NCBI RefSeq assembly: GCF_016756495.1
Contig: NZ_AP023243.1
Span: forward strand, 558,001 to 622,000
Length of the DNA: 64,000 nucleotides
Direction of reading: 5' to 3'
Source of the DNA: Mesorhizobium sp. 113-3-3
GTDB lineage: Bacteria; Pseudomonadota; Alphaproteobacteria; Rhizobiales; Rhizobiaceae
Below the pieces are notes generated by a model that saw only the letters and a list, made by a program, of their open reading frames with translations, had not been told where the DNA came from and did not search any database. Of the stretch, positions 56,149 to 64,000 are shown one piece after another; the stretch's first letter is position 1; each line of letters starts with the position of its first letter. A program made the position numbers and the translations under genes.

Positions 56149-57234
56149 CTACTGACTGCGTAGCGACGCGCCTGACGTTGCGTCGAACAAATGGATGGCC
56201 TCTTCCTCGAATGTGTAGCGGACAGGCGCATTCAGCACCGGGCATTCGCGTGCCGGAACCAGCGCACTGATCTCCCTGCCGCCGGAACCGAATGTCACCA
56301 GCGCATCATTGCCGTGGAATTCTATGAGATCGGCCGTGCCTTGCAGTATGGCGGCGGCCCCGGCATTGGCCGTCTTCAGGTCCGGCGGCCGGATGCCGAG
56401 CACGGCGCGGTCGCCATGCCGCAGATGGAAGCCCCGGCCCTCGATCGAGAGCACCGTTCCAGCACCGGTCAGCGTCCAGCCATCCCCTTTCCGGCCAATC
56501 GTCACCTCGACAAAATTCATGTTCGGCGTGCCGATGAAGCCGGCAACGAACATGTTGGCGGGCCGCAGATAGATTTCCGCCGGCGCGCCGATCTGCTCGA
56601 TGACACCCTCTTTGAGCAGCACGATGCGATCGGCCAGCGTCATCGCCTCCAGCTGGTCATGGGTGACGTAGACGGTGGTCGTCTTCAGCGACTGGTGCAG
56701 CCGCGCGATCTCGACGCGCATATGGTTGCGCAACTTGGCGTCGAGATTGGAGAGCGGCTCGTCGAACAGGAACACCTTTGGTGTCTTGATCATCGCCCGC
56801 GCGATTGCCACGCGCTGCTGCTGGCCGCCGGAAAGCTCGGCCGGCTTGCGGCCGAGATAGGGCTCCAGCCCGAGCGTCCTCGACACCGCTTCGACCCGCT
56901 TGCGGATCTCGGCCACGGGCACTTTCTGGCGCCGCAGCCCGAAGGCGATGTTGTCGAAGATCGTCATATGCGGGTAAAGCGCGTAGTTCTGGAACACCAT
57001 GGCAATGCCGCGGTCGCCCGGATCGAGGTCGTTGACCACCTTGCCGCCGATCGAGACCTCGCCGCCGCTGATGTCCTCCAGCCCCGCCAGCATGCGCAGC
57101 AAGGTCGACTTGCCGCAGCCGGACGGGCCGAGGAAGACGACGAATTCGTGTTCCTCTATCGAGAGGTTGAGGTCGCGGATGACCGTGGTGGCGCCATAGG
57201 CCTTGTCGACATGGGAGCAAACGATCGCGGACAT
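56149..57234 (-). CDS. Sugar/polyol ABC transporter ATP-binding protein
   Basis: This is a 361-residue MalK-type ATPase: Walker [10 protein letters not shown], signature [15 protein letters not shown], Walker [15 protein letters not shown], and a C-terminal OB regulatory domain. The ATG at 57234 has AAGGG 6 bases upstream; an ATG at 57240 overlaps the preceding stop but is less well spaced. It ends the second polyol system, which is convergent with the smo operon. Confidence 0.94.
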   Translation of the reverse strand: MSAIVCSHVDKAYGATTVIRDLNLSIEEHEFVVFLGPSGCGKSTLLRMLAGLEDISGGEVSIGGKVVNDLDPGDRGIAMVFQNYALYPHMTIFDNIAFGLRRQKVPVAEIRKRVEAVSRTLGLEPYLGRKPAELSGGQQQRVAIARAMIKTPKVFLFDEPLSNLDAKLRNHMRVEIARLHQSLKTTTVYVTHDQLEAMTLADRIVLLKEGVIEQIGAPAEIYLRPANMFVAGFIGTPNMNFVEVTIGRKGDGWTLTGAGTVLSIEGRGFHLRHGDRAVLGIRPPDLKTANAGAAAILQGTADLIEFHGNDALVTFGSGGREISALVPARECPVLNAPVRYTFEEEAIHLFDATSGASLRSQ

Positions 57235-57236
57235 GA

Positions 57237-58283
57237 TCATCCCTTCTCGCCGGTGAGCAGGATCTGCAGCTTGACGTCTTCCGGATTGCCTTGGGCAGCC
57301 CGCTCGAAGGCCTCGATGCTGTCGGCGAAATCATAGGTGCCGGTGATCAGCGGCTTGAGGTTGACCTTGCCGGAGGCGATCAGCTGCAAGGCGCGGTCGA
57401 AGATGTTGGCGTAGCGGAACACTGTCTCGATGCGCACCTCCTTCGAGATCGCCGCCGGCACGTTGAGCACCACCGGCTCCACCGGCAGCCCGACCAGGAC
57501 CACCGCGCCGCCCGGCCGCATGACATCGAATAGATCGGCGAAGGCTTTCGGGCTGCCGCTGGCCTCGAAGACGATGTCGGCGCCCCAATTGTCGGTCGCG
57601 GCGGCGACCGCATCGACCAGCGACTGCTCGCCGATATTGACCGGCACGATGCCGGCATATTGCGCGGCGATCTTGAGCTTGGGCGCGGAGAAATCGGAAA
57701 TCAGCACTTTCGAGCAGCCACCGGCCAGGGCGGCAAGCGCGATCATGATGCCGATCGGGCCGCAGCCGACGACGACGGCGACATCGCCGGGGACGATGCG
57801 GGCACGGCTTGCCGCCTGCATGCCGATGGCGAAGGGCTCGACCATCGCGCCCTCGGCGAAGGAGACATTGTCGGGCAGTTTGTAGGTGAAGGCGGCTGGG
57901 TGCACCGCATAGGGCGCCAGCACGCCATGCACCGGCGGCGTCGCCCAGAAACGGACGTCGGGGTCGACATTGTAGATGCCGAGCTTGGTCGCGCGCGACG
58001 ACAGGTTCGGCACGCCCGGCTCCATGCAGACGCGGTCGCCGACCTTGAACGTCACGACATTGGCGCCGGTCTCGACGACCGTTCCTGCGGCTTCGTGGCC
58101 GAGCACCATGGGTGCGCGCACGACATAGCTGCCGATGGCGCCATGGGTGTAATAGTGCACGTCGCTGCCGCAGACGCCGACCGTATGGATGGCTATCTTG
58201 ACGTCGTCCGGCCCGACATCGAGCGGCAGCGCGACCTCGCGCAGCGACAGTTCGCCTTTTTTCTCAAGCACCAGTGCCCGCAT
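57237..58283 (-). CDS. Zinc-dependent medium-chain polyol dehydrogenase
   Basis: This is a 348-residue MDR-family protein of the sorbitol/xylitol dehydrogenase type. The catalytic-zinc region [11 protein letters not shown] and GHEAAGTV is present; the structural-zinc Cys cluster is absent ([14 protein letters not shown] instead). Cofactor loop VVGCGPIG. It overlaps the ATPase start region and lies 15 bp after the permease gene. It probably oxidises the polyol brought in by the adjacent transporter. Confidence 0.92.
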   Translation of the reverse strand: MRALVLEKKGELSLREVALPLDVGPDDVKIAIHTVGVCGSDVHYYTHGAIGSYVVRAPMVLGHEAAGTVVETGANVVTFKVGDRVCMEPGVPNLSSRATKLGIYNVDPDVRFWATPPVHGVLAPYAVHPAAFTYKLPDNVSFAEGAMVEPFAIGMQAASRARIVPGDVAVVVGCGPIGIMIALAALAGGCSKVLISDFSAPKLKIAAQYAGIVPVNIGEQSLVDAVAAATDNWGADIVFEASGSPKAFADLFDVMRPGGAVVLVGLPVEPVVLNVPAAISKEVRIETVFRYANIFDRALQLIASGKVNLKPLITGTYDFADSIEAFERAAQGNPEDVKLQILLTGEKG

Positions 58284-58298
58284 CGGGAAATCCTCACA

Positions 58299-59111
58299 TC
58301 AACTCTTTTTTTGCCGGAAAACGGAATTCAGGAAGCCGCTCAGCACGCCAAGGAACAGCAGCGGCGGCAGCGACAGGAGCACGACCGAGGCGTTGAGAAT
58401 GCCCCAGGGCACGTTCATGCCTTGCTGCGACAGTTCGGAGGCGACGATCGGCAAGGTCTTGGCGTTGGAGCTCGACAGCATCAGCGCGATCAGGAATTCG
58501 TTCCAGACCAGCACGAAACTGAAGGCGATCGCTCCTGCCAAAGAGCGCGCCGCGACAGGCAACGCGATGCGCCAGAACACCGAGTAGGCGCCGTAGCCGT
58601 CGACGAAGGCGGCTTCCTCGATCTCCTTCGGCACGCCTTGGAAGGCAGGGATGGCGAGCCACATGATCACCGAGATGGTGAGCAGCGAATAGGTGATGAT
58701 CAGTGCCGGCAAAGTGTCGTAGAGGCCGACCTGCAGCCAGATCACCATCAGCGGAATGGCCACCGCCACCGGCGGCAGGAAGCGCAGCGACAGCACGAAG
58801 AACTGGATGTCGCCGGCCCAGCGGTTGGGATAGCGCGCCACCGCGTAGGCCGCCGGCAAGCCGAGCACGATGCCGATCAGCACGGCCGAGCCGCAGGCGA
58901 CGACCGAGTTGTTGAGCCCGGTGAGCACGCTGTCGCGGCCGAGGATATAGCCGATGTTGGCCCATGTCGGCGTGAACACCAGGCGCGGCACGCGGGTGAT
59001 GATGTCGACATTGTTCTTCAGCGCATTGAGCGCCGTCCACAGCAGCGGGAACACGGCCATGAAGCCGGCAAAGGCCAGCACGATCCTGCCGATCAGGCGA
59101 CCCGGTCTCAT
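58299..59111 (-). CDS. Carbohydrate ABC transporter permease
   Basis: This is a 270-residue MalG-type permease with six membrane segments and the EAA loop EEAAFVDGYGAYSVFWRIALP. The ATG at 59111 overlaps the stop of the upstream permease by 4 bases. It belongs to the AraC-linked transporter operon. Confidence 0.93.
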   Translation of the reverse strand: MRPGRLIGRIVLAFAGFMAVFPLLWTALNALKNNVDIITRVPRLVFTPTWANIGYILGRDSVLTGLNNSVVACGSAVLIGIVLGLPAAYAVARYPNRWAGDIQFFVLSLRFLPPVAVAIPLMVIWLQVGLYDTLPALIITYSLLTISVIMWLAIPAFQGVPKEIEEAAFVDGYGAYSVFWRIALPVAARSLAGAIAFSFVLVWNEFLIALMLSSSNAKTLPIVASELSQQGMNVPWGILNASVVLLSLPPLLFLGVLSGFLNSVFRQKKS

Positions 59112-59974
59112 GCCTGCACCCGCTTCCAAAGCATGGTGAAGGTGATGACCGTGGCGATCATCATCAGCACGGCCATGGCCGAGGCGTAGGAGACCTTGCC
59201 GGACTCGATGAAGCCTTGCGAGAAGGCGTACATGTCGAGCGTTTCGGTGGCCACGCCCGGTCCGCCGCGGGTCATCACATAGATCAGGTCGAAGGAGCGC
59301 AGCGATTCGATCATCTTGACGAACATCAGGCTGATCAGCGGCGCCTTCAGCATCGGCAAGGTGACATAGGCGTGGATCTGCCAGCGTTTTGCATGGTCGA
59401 GCCGGGCCGCCTCGATCGGCTGCGGCGGCAGGGTTTCGAGCAGCTTCAGCACGATGACGGCGAAGAACAGCCCCCATTGCCAGACATCGACCGACGCGAC
59501 GGCGAACAAGGCCGTTGCCGGCTTCGACAGCGGGTCGAAGATCAGCCCGCCGGTCAGCAGCCGGTACGGGTAGGTGGCGATGCCGTAGAGCGGGTGATAG
59601 GCGAACTTCCAGACGAAGGCCGCCGAGACGCGCGGCAACAGCACCGGGATGATGAACAGCAGGCAGTAGACATTGCGCAGGCGGGGCGAGGCGACCTCGA
59701 ACATCAGCACCCCGAGCCCGATCGCCACCACCATGGTGGCCACCACAGTGACGATCTCCCATTTCACCGACACCCAGACCGCGTTGAGGAAGCGGCGGTC
59801 GAGGAACAGGTCGCTGAAGTTCGACAGCCAGACCCAGGAATAATCAGGCGTGCTCAACTCGCGATTCTGCAAGGCGATGACGATGGCGTAGAGCGTCGGC
59901 ACCATCGACAGCACCAGAAGGATGGCGATGGTCGGAACGACGAAGGTGACAGGGAGCGACGTGCGTCGGGCCAT
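59108..59974 (-). CDS. Carbohydrate ABC transporter permease
   Basis: This is a 288-residue MalF-type permease with six membrane segments and the EAA loop IEAARLDHAKRWQIHAYVTLP. GAGGA lies 8 bases before the ATG at 59974; an ATG six bases upstream is also in frame. The substrate-binding gene lies 213 bp upstream, across two repeat elements. Confidence 0.92.
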   Translation of the reverse strand: MARRTSLPVTFVVPTIAILLVLSMVPTLYAIVIALQNRELSTPDYSWVWLSNFSDLFLDRRFLNAVWVSVKWEIVTVVATMVVAIGLGVLMFEVASPRLRNVYCLLFIIPVLLPRVSAAFVWKFAYHPLYGIATYPYRLLTGGLIFDPLSKPATALFAVASVDVWQWGLFFAVIVLKLLETLPPQPIEAARLDHAKRWQIHAYVTLPMLKAPLISLMFVKMIESLRSFDLIYVMTRGGPGVATETLDMYAFSQGFIESGKVSYASAMAVLMMIATVITFTMLWKRVQA

Positions 59975-60020
59975 AGGCATCTATCCTCGCTTGCGTCTCG
60001 ATCGTGTCGGCATGATTTCT

Positions 60021-60107
60021 CCTAGAGTTTTGACGCAATTCCCAAGGGCAAGCGCTATGCGTTTGTCCCGGGAAAACCGATCACACTTTTCCTGGAATTG
60101 CTCTAGG
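60021..60107. repeat. 87-bp palindromic intergenic element
   Basis: Inverted ends CCTAGAG (60021-60027) and CTCTAGG (60101-60107) enclose a second pair, GCAATTCC/GGAATTGC, and a central CCCGGG. Elements with this CTAGAG...AATTCC design recur between genes in Mesorhizobium and other Rhizobiales. It is noncoding and lies between the binding-protein and permease genes. Confidence 0.8.
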
Positions 60108-60122
60108 GAGCAAAGTCCCCGC

Positions 60123-60168
60123 GGCGCGCAGGTCCCGGCATTGCGGACAATGCCGCGGACCGCGCGCC
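60123..60168 (-). terminator. Long hairpin after the binding-protein gene
   Basis: GGCGCGC, GGTCC and GGCATTG pair with CAATGCC, GGACC and GCGCGCC, with a one-base bulge, a small internal loop and a 4-base loop (CGGA). It begins 18 bases after the binding-protein stop at 60187. No T-run follows. It is the third case in the window of a hairpin directly after a binding-protein gene. Confidence 0.7.
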
Positions 60169-60186
60169 ACGGGCGGGAGGATGGCC

Positions 60187-61461
60187 CTATTTCTTCTTCG
60201 CCAGCTCGTTGGCATAGGCCTCGAGCTCGTTGAGGCCGCCCTTGACGTCGGTGCGGGTGCCGGTGACCAGTTCCTCGAGGATGATGCCCCAGCGGTCGCC
60301 GAGATCGGGCCAGCGCGGATCCTGCCAGAAGTTGACCGCCGTGACCTTGCCGGTCTCTGCCAGCGCCTGGCCGAGATCGGCGCCGTAGATGTCGGCGAAC
60401 TCCTTGCTGGACAGGACGCTGGTGCGGTTCAGTTCGCCGAACTGGTGGGCGTCGAGCCGGCGCTTCTCGTTTTCCTTCGATGTCGCCCAGGCGATGAACA
60501 GGCCGGCGCATTTCTTCGAGGCGTCGTCGGCATTGGCCTTTGCCGCGATGGCAAGGCCATGGCCGTAGCCGCCGCCGGGCAGCGGCGAGGGCGGCGGCAG
60601 GAAGCCGATCTTGCCGACCACTTGCGAGGTCTTCGGGTCGACCGCCATGCCTGACAGCGGCGTCGATTCGACGAGGATCGCGACCTGGCCCGACAGGAAG
60701 GCGCCGGTCGATTCATCCCAGCTGCCGGTCTGCGTGCCGGGGGCCGAATCCTTGAACAGCTTGAGGTACGTCTCGGTCGCCTTGACGGCGGCGTCCGAAT
60801 TGAAGACCGGCTTGTCGCCGTCGAACCACTGGCCGCCATAGGCCTTGAAGAAGGGCATCCAGCGCCAGACATTGGCGCCCGAGCCGCGTGCTCCGCGCAG
60901 CGCGATGCCATACATGCCCTTGTCCGGATTGGTCAGCTTCGGCACGTCGGCGATCAGCTCGTCCAGCGTCTTGGGCGGCTGGATGCCGGCGGCCTCGAGC
61001 ACGTCCTTGCGGTAGACCATCAGGTCGCCGCCGCCGGTCAGCGGCGCGAACCAGACCTTGCCATCAAAGGTGGCGACCTTCTGGCGGCCGGGGTCGAAGT
61101 CGGCATAGTCATAATCAGCCGGATAATAATCGGCCAGCGGCACGATCCATTTCGACGAGGCGAACAGAGCGACATTGGCTTCGTCGACATAGTAGACGTT
61201 GTAATTGCCGACGGTGGACGCATCGGCGCGCGATTTTGCCCGGCGGTCGTTCTCGTTGAGATAATCGATCTGGAAGCCGGCGCCGGCGAGCTTCTCGAAC
61301 TCGGCCTTGGAGTCCTCCAGAAGCGTCAGGCCGTCGCGCGGCTGCGCCAGCACCTTGACCGGCGCCGAGCAGACCGGCGCTTGCGCCAGGGCGATGGTTG
61401 ATACGGTAGCGGAAAGCATGAAAGCTGCGCCCAAGCTCGCAGCGAGCCGAATTGGTTTCAT
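60187..61461 (-). CDS. Sugar/polyol ABC transporter substrate-binding protein
   Basis: This is a 424-residue CUT1-type binding protein. Signal peptide KPIRLAASLGAAFMLSATV with a likely cut after LAQ; mature start APVCSAPVKVLAQPRDGL. YNVYYVDEANVALFASSKWI and MVYRKDVLEAAGI are typical. GGAGGAG precedes the ATG. It is the first gene of the second polyol transporter and is read from the 240-bp gap downstream of the AraC gene. Confidence 0.92.
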   Translation of the reverse strand: MKPIRLAASLGAAFMLSATVSTIALAQAPVCSAPVKVLAQPRDGLTLLEDSKAEFEKLAGAGFQIDYLNENDRRAKSRADASTVGNYNVYYVDEANVALFASSKWIVPLADYYPADYDYADFDPGRQKVATFDGKVWFAPLTGGGDLMVYRKDVLEAAGIQPPKTLDELIADVPKLTNPDKGMYGIALRGARGSGANVWRWMPFFKAYGGQWFDGDKPVFNSDAAVKATETYLKLFKDSAPGTQTGSWDESTGAFLSGQVAILVESTPLSGMAVDPKTSQVVGKIGFLPPPSPLPGGGYGHGLAIAAKANADDASKKCAGLFIAWATSKENEKRRLDAHQFGELNRTSVLSSKEFADIYGADLGQALAETGKVTAVNFWQDPRWPDLGDRWGIILEELVTGTRTDVKGGLNELEAYANELAKKK

Positions 61462-61701
61462 TGATTTTTCTCCTCCAGGAACACTCGCAGGAAGCGGAAG
61501 TCCTCGGGTTCTGCGATCCTCACCATCGCCCGAACGACATGCCACCCATCGCCAAAATGCGGCGTTCAACCAGGGCAAGCTAGAAGCCCCGTTGCAGCAA
61601 ACCTGTACTTTTATGCATTGTGCAGCGCAAAATACGGCAACCATCCACGGCTTCCGTCACATGAGTATCGATTTTGTCCAAGCCGCTGATTTAGGGTGTG
61701 C

Positions 61702-62619
61702 TTATGCGCGCATCGTCAGCCGCTGCCGCGACAGCTTGCGATAGGAGGACGGCGTCATTTTGTGCTTGCGCAGGAAGGCGCGGTTGAAGTTTGAGATGTT
61801 CATGTAGCCGACCTGGAAACAGATATCGGTGATCGCGATATCGGTGTCGGCGAGCAGCTTGCAGGCCTGCCAAAGCCGGAGCTTGGCGAGGTGGTCGCTG
61901 AACGAGTTGCCGGTGTTCTTCTGGAAGAAGCGCGAGAATGTGCTCTCGCTCATCCCGGCGCGTTCGGCAACGTCGGGCAGCTTCAGATCCTCGGCGAAAT
62001 GCTGGAACAGATAGGTCAGGGTTCGCTGGATGATGTCGAGCGAGGCGGCGTCGAGGACCGGCGAAAAGTCAGGCGACGACAAGAGTTCGTATTCGTCGGT
62101 CCTGGCCAGGAGGTCGACCAGTTCGAGGAACAGGCAGAGGCGGGCGAGCCCGTGCACGCTTCCCATCCGCTCCATAAGTGCGGCGCCCTCCAGTGCGGTG
62201 CGGCCGTGAAAGACCATGCCGCGCAGCGACCGCTCGAGGAACGGCTCCAGTTCGCGCAGTTCCGGCAACAGGCCCGCCGAGCCACGCAGCCTCTGCGCAT
62301 CGAATTGCAGAACGATGTCGCGGCCTTCGATCAGCTCGCCCGGCTGCACCGCGGTCACCCAGTCATGCGGCAGGCCGCCGCCGACGATGGTCAGATAGCC
62401 CGGCCCGAATTCGCCGATGTGATCGCCGACCAGAACCACGCCGGAGGATTTCCGCAGCAGATGGATTTCGTATTCCGGGTGGAAGTTCCAGACATTGCGC
62501 TCCCAGGGATAGTCGTCCAGCCGCCACAGGAAGCTGTCGCTGGCCTCGGTGACGATATGTTCGAAGGCCGGCGCCGTGCGCGGAATCGCGGCCGTGTTTT
62601 TTCGCTGTCTGAACGCCAT
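61702..62619 (-). CDS. AraC-family transcriptional regulator
   Basis: This is a 305-residue AraC regulator: N-terminal cupin-like sensor (FHPEYEIHLLRKSSGVVLVGDH) and two C-terminal helix-turn-helix motifs (LPDVAERAGMSESTFSRFFQ and ITDICFQVGYMNISNFNRAF). GGGAGGAATGG precedes the ATG at 62619. It is upstream of, and in the same orientation as, the transporter operon and is its likely activator. The divergent 254-bp gap to the MATE gene holds no other gene. Confidence 0.92.
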   Translation of the reverse strand: MAFRQRKNTAAIPRTAPAFEHIVTEASDSFLWRLDDYPWERNVWNFHPEYEIHLLRKSSGVVLVGDHIGEFGPGYLTIVGGGLPHDWVTAVQPGELIEGRDIVLQFDAQRLRGSAGLLPELRELEPFLERSLRGMVFHGRTALEGAALMERMGSVHGLARLCLFLELVDLLARTDEYELLSSPDFSPVLDAASLDIIQRTLTYLFQHFAEDLKLPDVAERAGMSESTFSRFFQKNTGNSFSDHLAKLRLWQACKLLADTDIAITDICFQVGYMNISNFNRAFLRKHKMTPSSYRKLSRQRLTMRA

Positions 62620-62873
62620 CCATTCCTCCCGGCGGGTTCGCTGGCTGCCGGCCCTCCAAGGCAATCCGTAACAGCCAGCAGCCTGCAAGGGAACGAGGCA
62701 ACGGCGACCCCGGAACGGCGCTGGCTCAATCGGTGCCCGCTCCTCCTCCCTTGCCTTCATGTCCCATTTCGTTCAATAGACGGCGCAAACGCCGCGAAAC
62801 CGAAGGTTTTGCCGTTTGTCATGCGGCTTCCGGCTTTTTTTGCCGACGTGCCGCGCCTGGAAAGAGCGGAACA

Positions 62874-64000
62874 ATGTCTGCGATCGAAGCCGGCGCTCGC
62901 GCGCCGGAAAATCTTTGGCGTCAGGAAATCAGGGCGACGCTGGCGCTGGCCTGGCCGATGGTGCTGACCAATCTCGGCCAGACCGCGATGACGGCCACCG
63001 ACGTGATGATGATGGGCAGGCTCGGGCCGGACACGCTGGCCAGCGGCGCGCTTGGTGCCAACCTCTATTTCATGCCGCTGATCTTCGGCCTCGGCCTGAT
63101 GCTGGCGACCTCGCCGATGATCGCGACCGAGCTTGGCCGCCGCCGCCATTCGGTGCGCGATCTGCGTCGCACCGTGCGCCAGGGCCTGTGGCTGGCGATC
63201 CTCATCTCGATCCCGATCTGGATCGTGCTTTGGCATGGTGAGGCGATTCTGCTGGCCATGGGCCAGGAGCCCGCGCTGGCACACCAGGCCGGCATCTACC
63301 TGCGCTGGCTGGAATGGGCGGTGCTGCCCTTCTACGGCTATATCGTGCTGCGCTCGTTCATCTCGGCGCTGGAGCGGCCGGGCTGGGCACTGATCATCGT
63401 CTTCGTCGCCGTCGCCTGCAACGCCGTCTTCAACTGGGTATTCATGTTCGGCAATCTCGGCTTTCCGGCCATGGGCATTGCCGGCTCGGGCCTCGCCACC
63501 TCGCTGTCCAGCACGCTGATGTTCATCGGCATGGCCGCAGTGGTGATGCTGGAGAAGACGTTCCGGCGCTACCGCCTGTTCGGCCGCTTCTGGCGGTCCG
63601 ACTGGCCGCGCTTCAAGGGACTGCTGCGCCTCGGCCTGCCGATCGCCGGCATCCTCGCCTTCGAGGTGACGATCTTCAACGCGGCGGCGCTGCTGATGGG
63701 CCTGATCGACGCGGATTCGCTGGCCGCGCATGCCATCGCCATCCAGATCGCCTCGATCTCCTTCATGGTGCCGCTCGGCCTCAACCAGGCGGTGACGGTG
63801 CGCGTCGGGCTTGCGCATGGCGCCGGCAATCCGGAAGGCGTGTCGCGCGCCGGCTGGACCGCCTTCGTCATCGGCGTCTCGTTCATGGCGCTGATGGGGC
63901 TGGTGATGGTGCTGTGGCCGCATCTGCTGATCAGCGCCTTCATTGATCTCGCCAACCCGGCCAACGCCAGGGTGATCGGGCTTGCCGTCTCGTTCCTGGT
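62874..64000 (+). CDS. MATE-family efflux transporter (partial)
   Basis: This reading frame is open to the right edge, giving 375 residues. Repeated membrane segments and the signatures LAWPMVLTNLGQTAMTATD, MMGRLGPDTLASGALG, and SLAAHAIAIQIAS identify a multidrug and toxin extrusion (NorM-like) transporter, which exports cationic compounds by Na+ or H+ antiport. The ATG at 62874 is followed by an N-terminus rich in acidic and Ala residues. It is divergent from the AraC gene. The C-terminal quarter is missing. Confidence 0.94.
   Translation, partial: MSAIEAGARAPENLWRQEIRATLALAWPMVLTNLGQTAMTATDVMMMGRLGPDTLASGALGANLYFMPLIFGLGLMLATSPMIATELGRRRHSVRDLRRTVRQGLWLAILISIPIWIVLWHGEAILLAMGQEPALAHQAGIYLRWLEWAVLPFYGYIVLRSFISALERPGWALIIVFVAVACNAVFNWVFMFGNLGFPAMGIAGSGLATSLSSTLMFIGMAAVVMLEKTFRRYRLFGRFWRSDWPRFKGLLRLGLPIAGILAFEVTIFNAAALLMGLIDADSLAAHAIAIQIASISFMVPLGLNQAVTVRVGLAHGAGNPEGVSRAGWTAFVIGVSFMALMGLVMVLWPHLLISAFIDLANPANARVIGLAVSFL

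Noticed and set aside
57660..59189. 509-residue plus-strand ORF
   Set aside because: Antisense to the zinc dehydrogenase and a permease; composition typical of a GC shadow.

Overview
The window is GC-rich DNA, about 62-65% G+C by eye, from an alphaproteobacterium of the order Rhizobiales, most likely Mesorhizobium or a close relative. Support for this comes from the urease cluster with its HupE/UreJ and DUF1272 passengers, a smoEFGK-smoS-mtlK polyol operon, a NodF/NodE-like acyl carrier protein and ketosynthase pair, DUF29, DUF3995 and DUF1127 proteins, and palindromic intergenic repeats typical of the group. The assignment to genus is an inference. No rRNA is present; the only RNA gene seen is one tRNA-Arg(CCG).

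Layout. (1) 1-15 kb is a carbohydrate or sugar-acid catabolic region: a fused alpha/beta TPP-dependent E1 dehydrogenase cut by the left edge, two enolase-superfamily dehydratase-like proteins, three SDRs (two lacking the catalytic Tyr), a split transketolase, a LacI regulator, a ribose-type ABC transporter and a second LacI regulator. (2) 15-24.2 kb holds a small lipoprotein-like gene, tRNA-Arg, and a type I restriction-modification island: hsdM with an in-frame amber stop, hsdS, a DUF3883 gene, hsdR and a PD-(D/E)XK-like gene. (3) 24.2-33.4 kb is mixed: DUF1003 protein, a D-Ala-D-Ala carboxypeptidase-like lipoprotein, a large coiled-coil membrane protein, a mutarotase-like protein, a P-loop kinase, a histone H1-like protein, a glutathione transferase, and the ketosynthase/ACP pair. 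(4) 33.6-43.1 kb is a complete urease set (ureD, A, J, B, C, E, F, G), split by two opposite-strand genes and carrying several passengers. (5) 43.2-44.6 kb is a class II aldolase-like gene convergent with a HAD phosphatase. (6) 44.8-56.1 kb is a polyol utilisation locus: SorC regulator, DUF1127/LysR pair, smoEFGK, smoS, mtlK, HAD phosphatase and FGGY kinase. (7) 62.6-56.1 kb, convergent with it, is a second polyol/sugar ABC system with an AraC regulator and a zinc alcohol dehydrogenase. (8) A MATE transporter runs off the right edge.

How the genes fit together. The first region looks like a complete import-and-degrade unit for a sugar or sugar acid: ABC uptake, SDR oxidation, acid-sugar dehydration by enolase-family enzymes, and cleavage or decarboxylation by TPP enzymes. 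Its substrate cannot be read from the sequence, and it is the best candidate here for an undescribed pathway. Two promoters (near 3060 and 47190) have a palindromic operator candidate over the -10. All three binding-protein genes are followed by a strong hairpin before the next transporter gene. The restriction island is probably inactive as written because of the hsdM stop codon.
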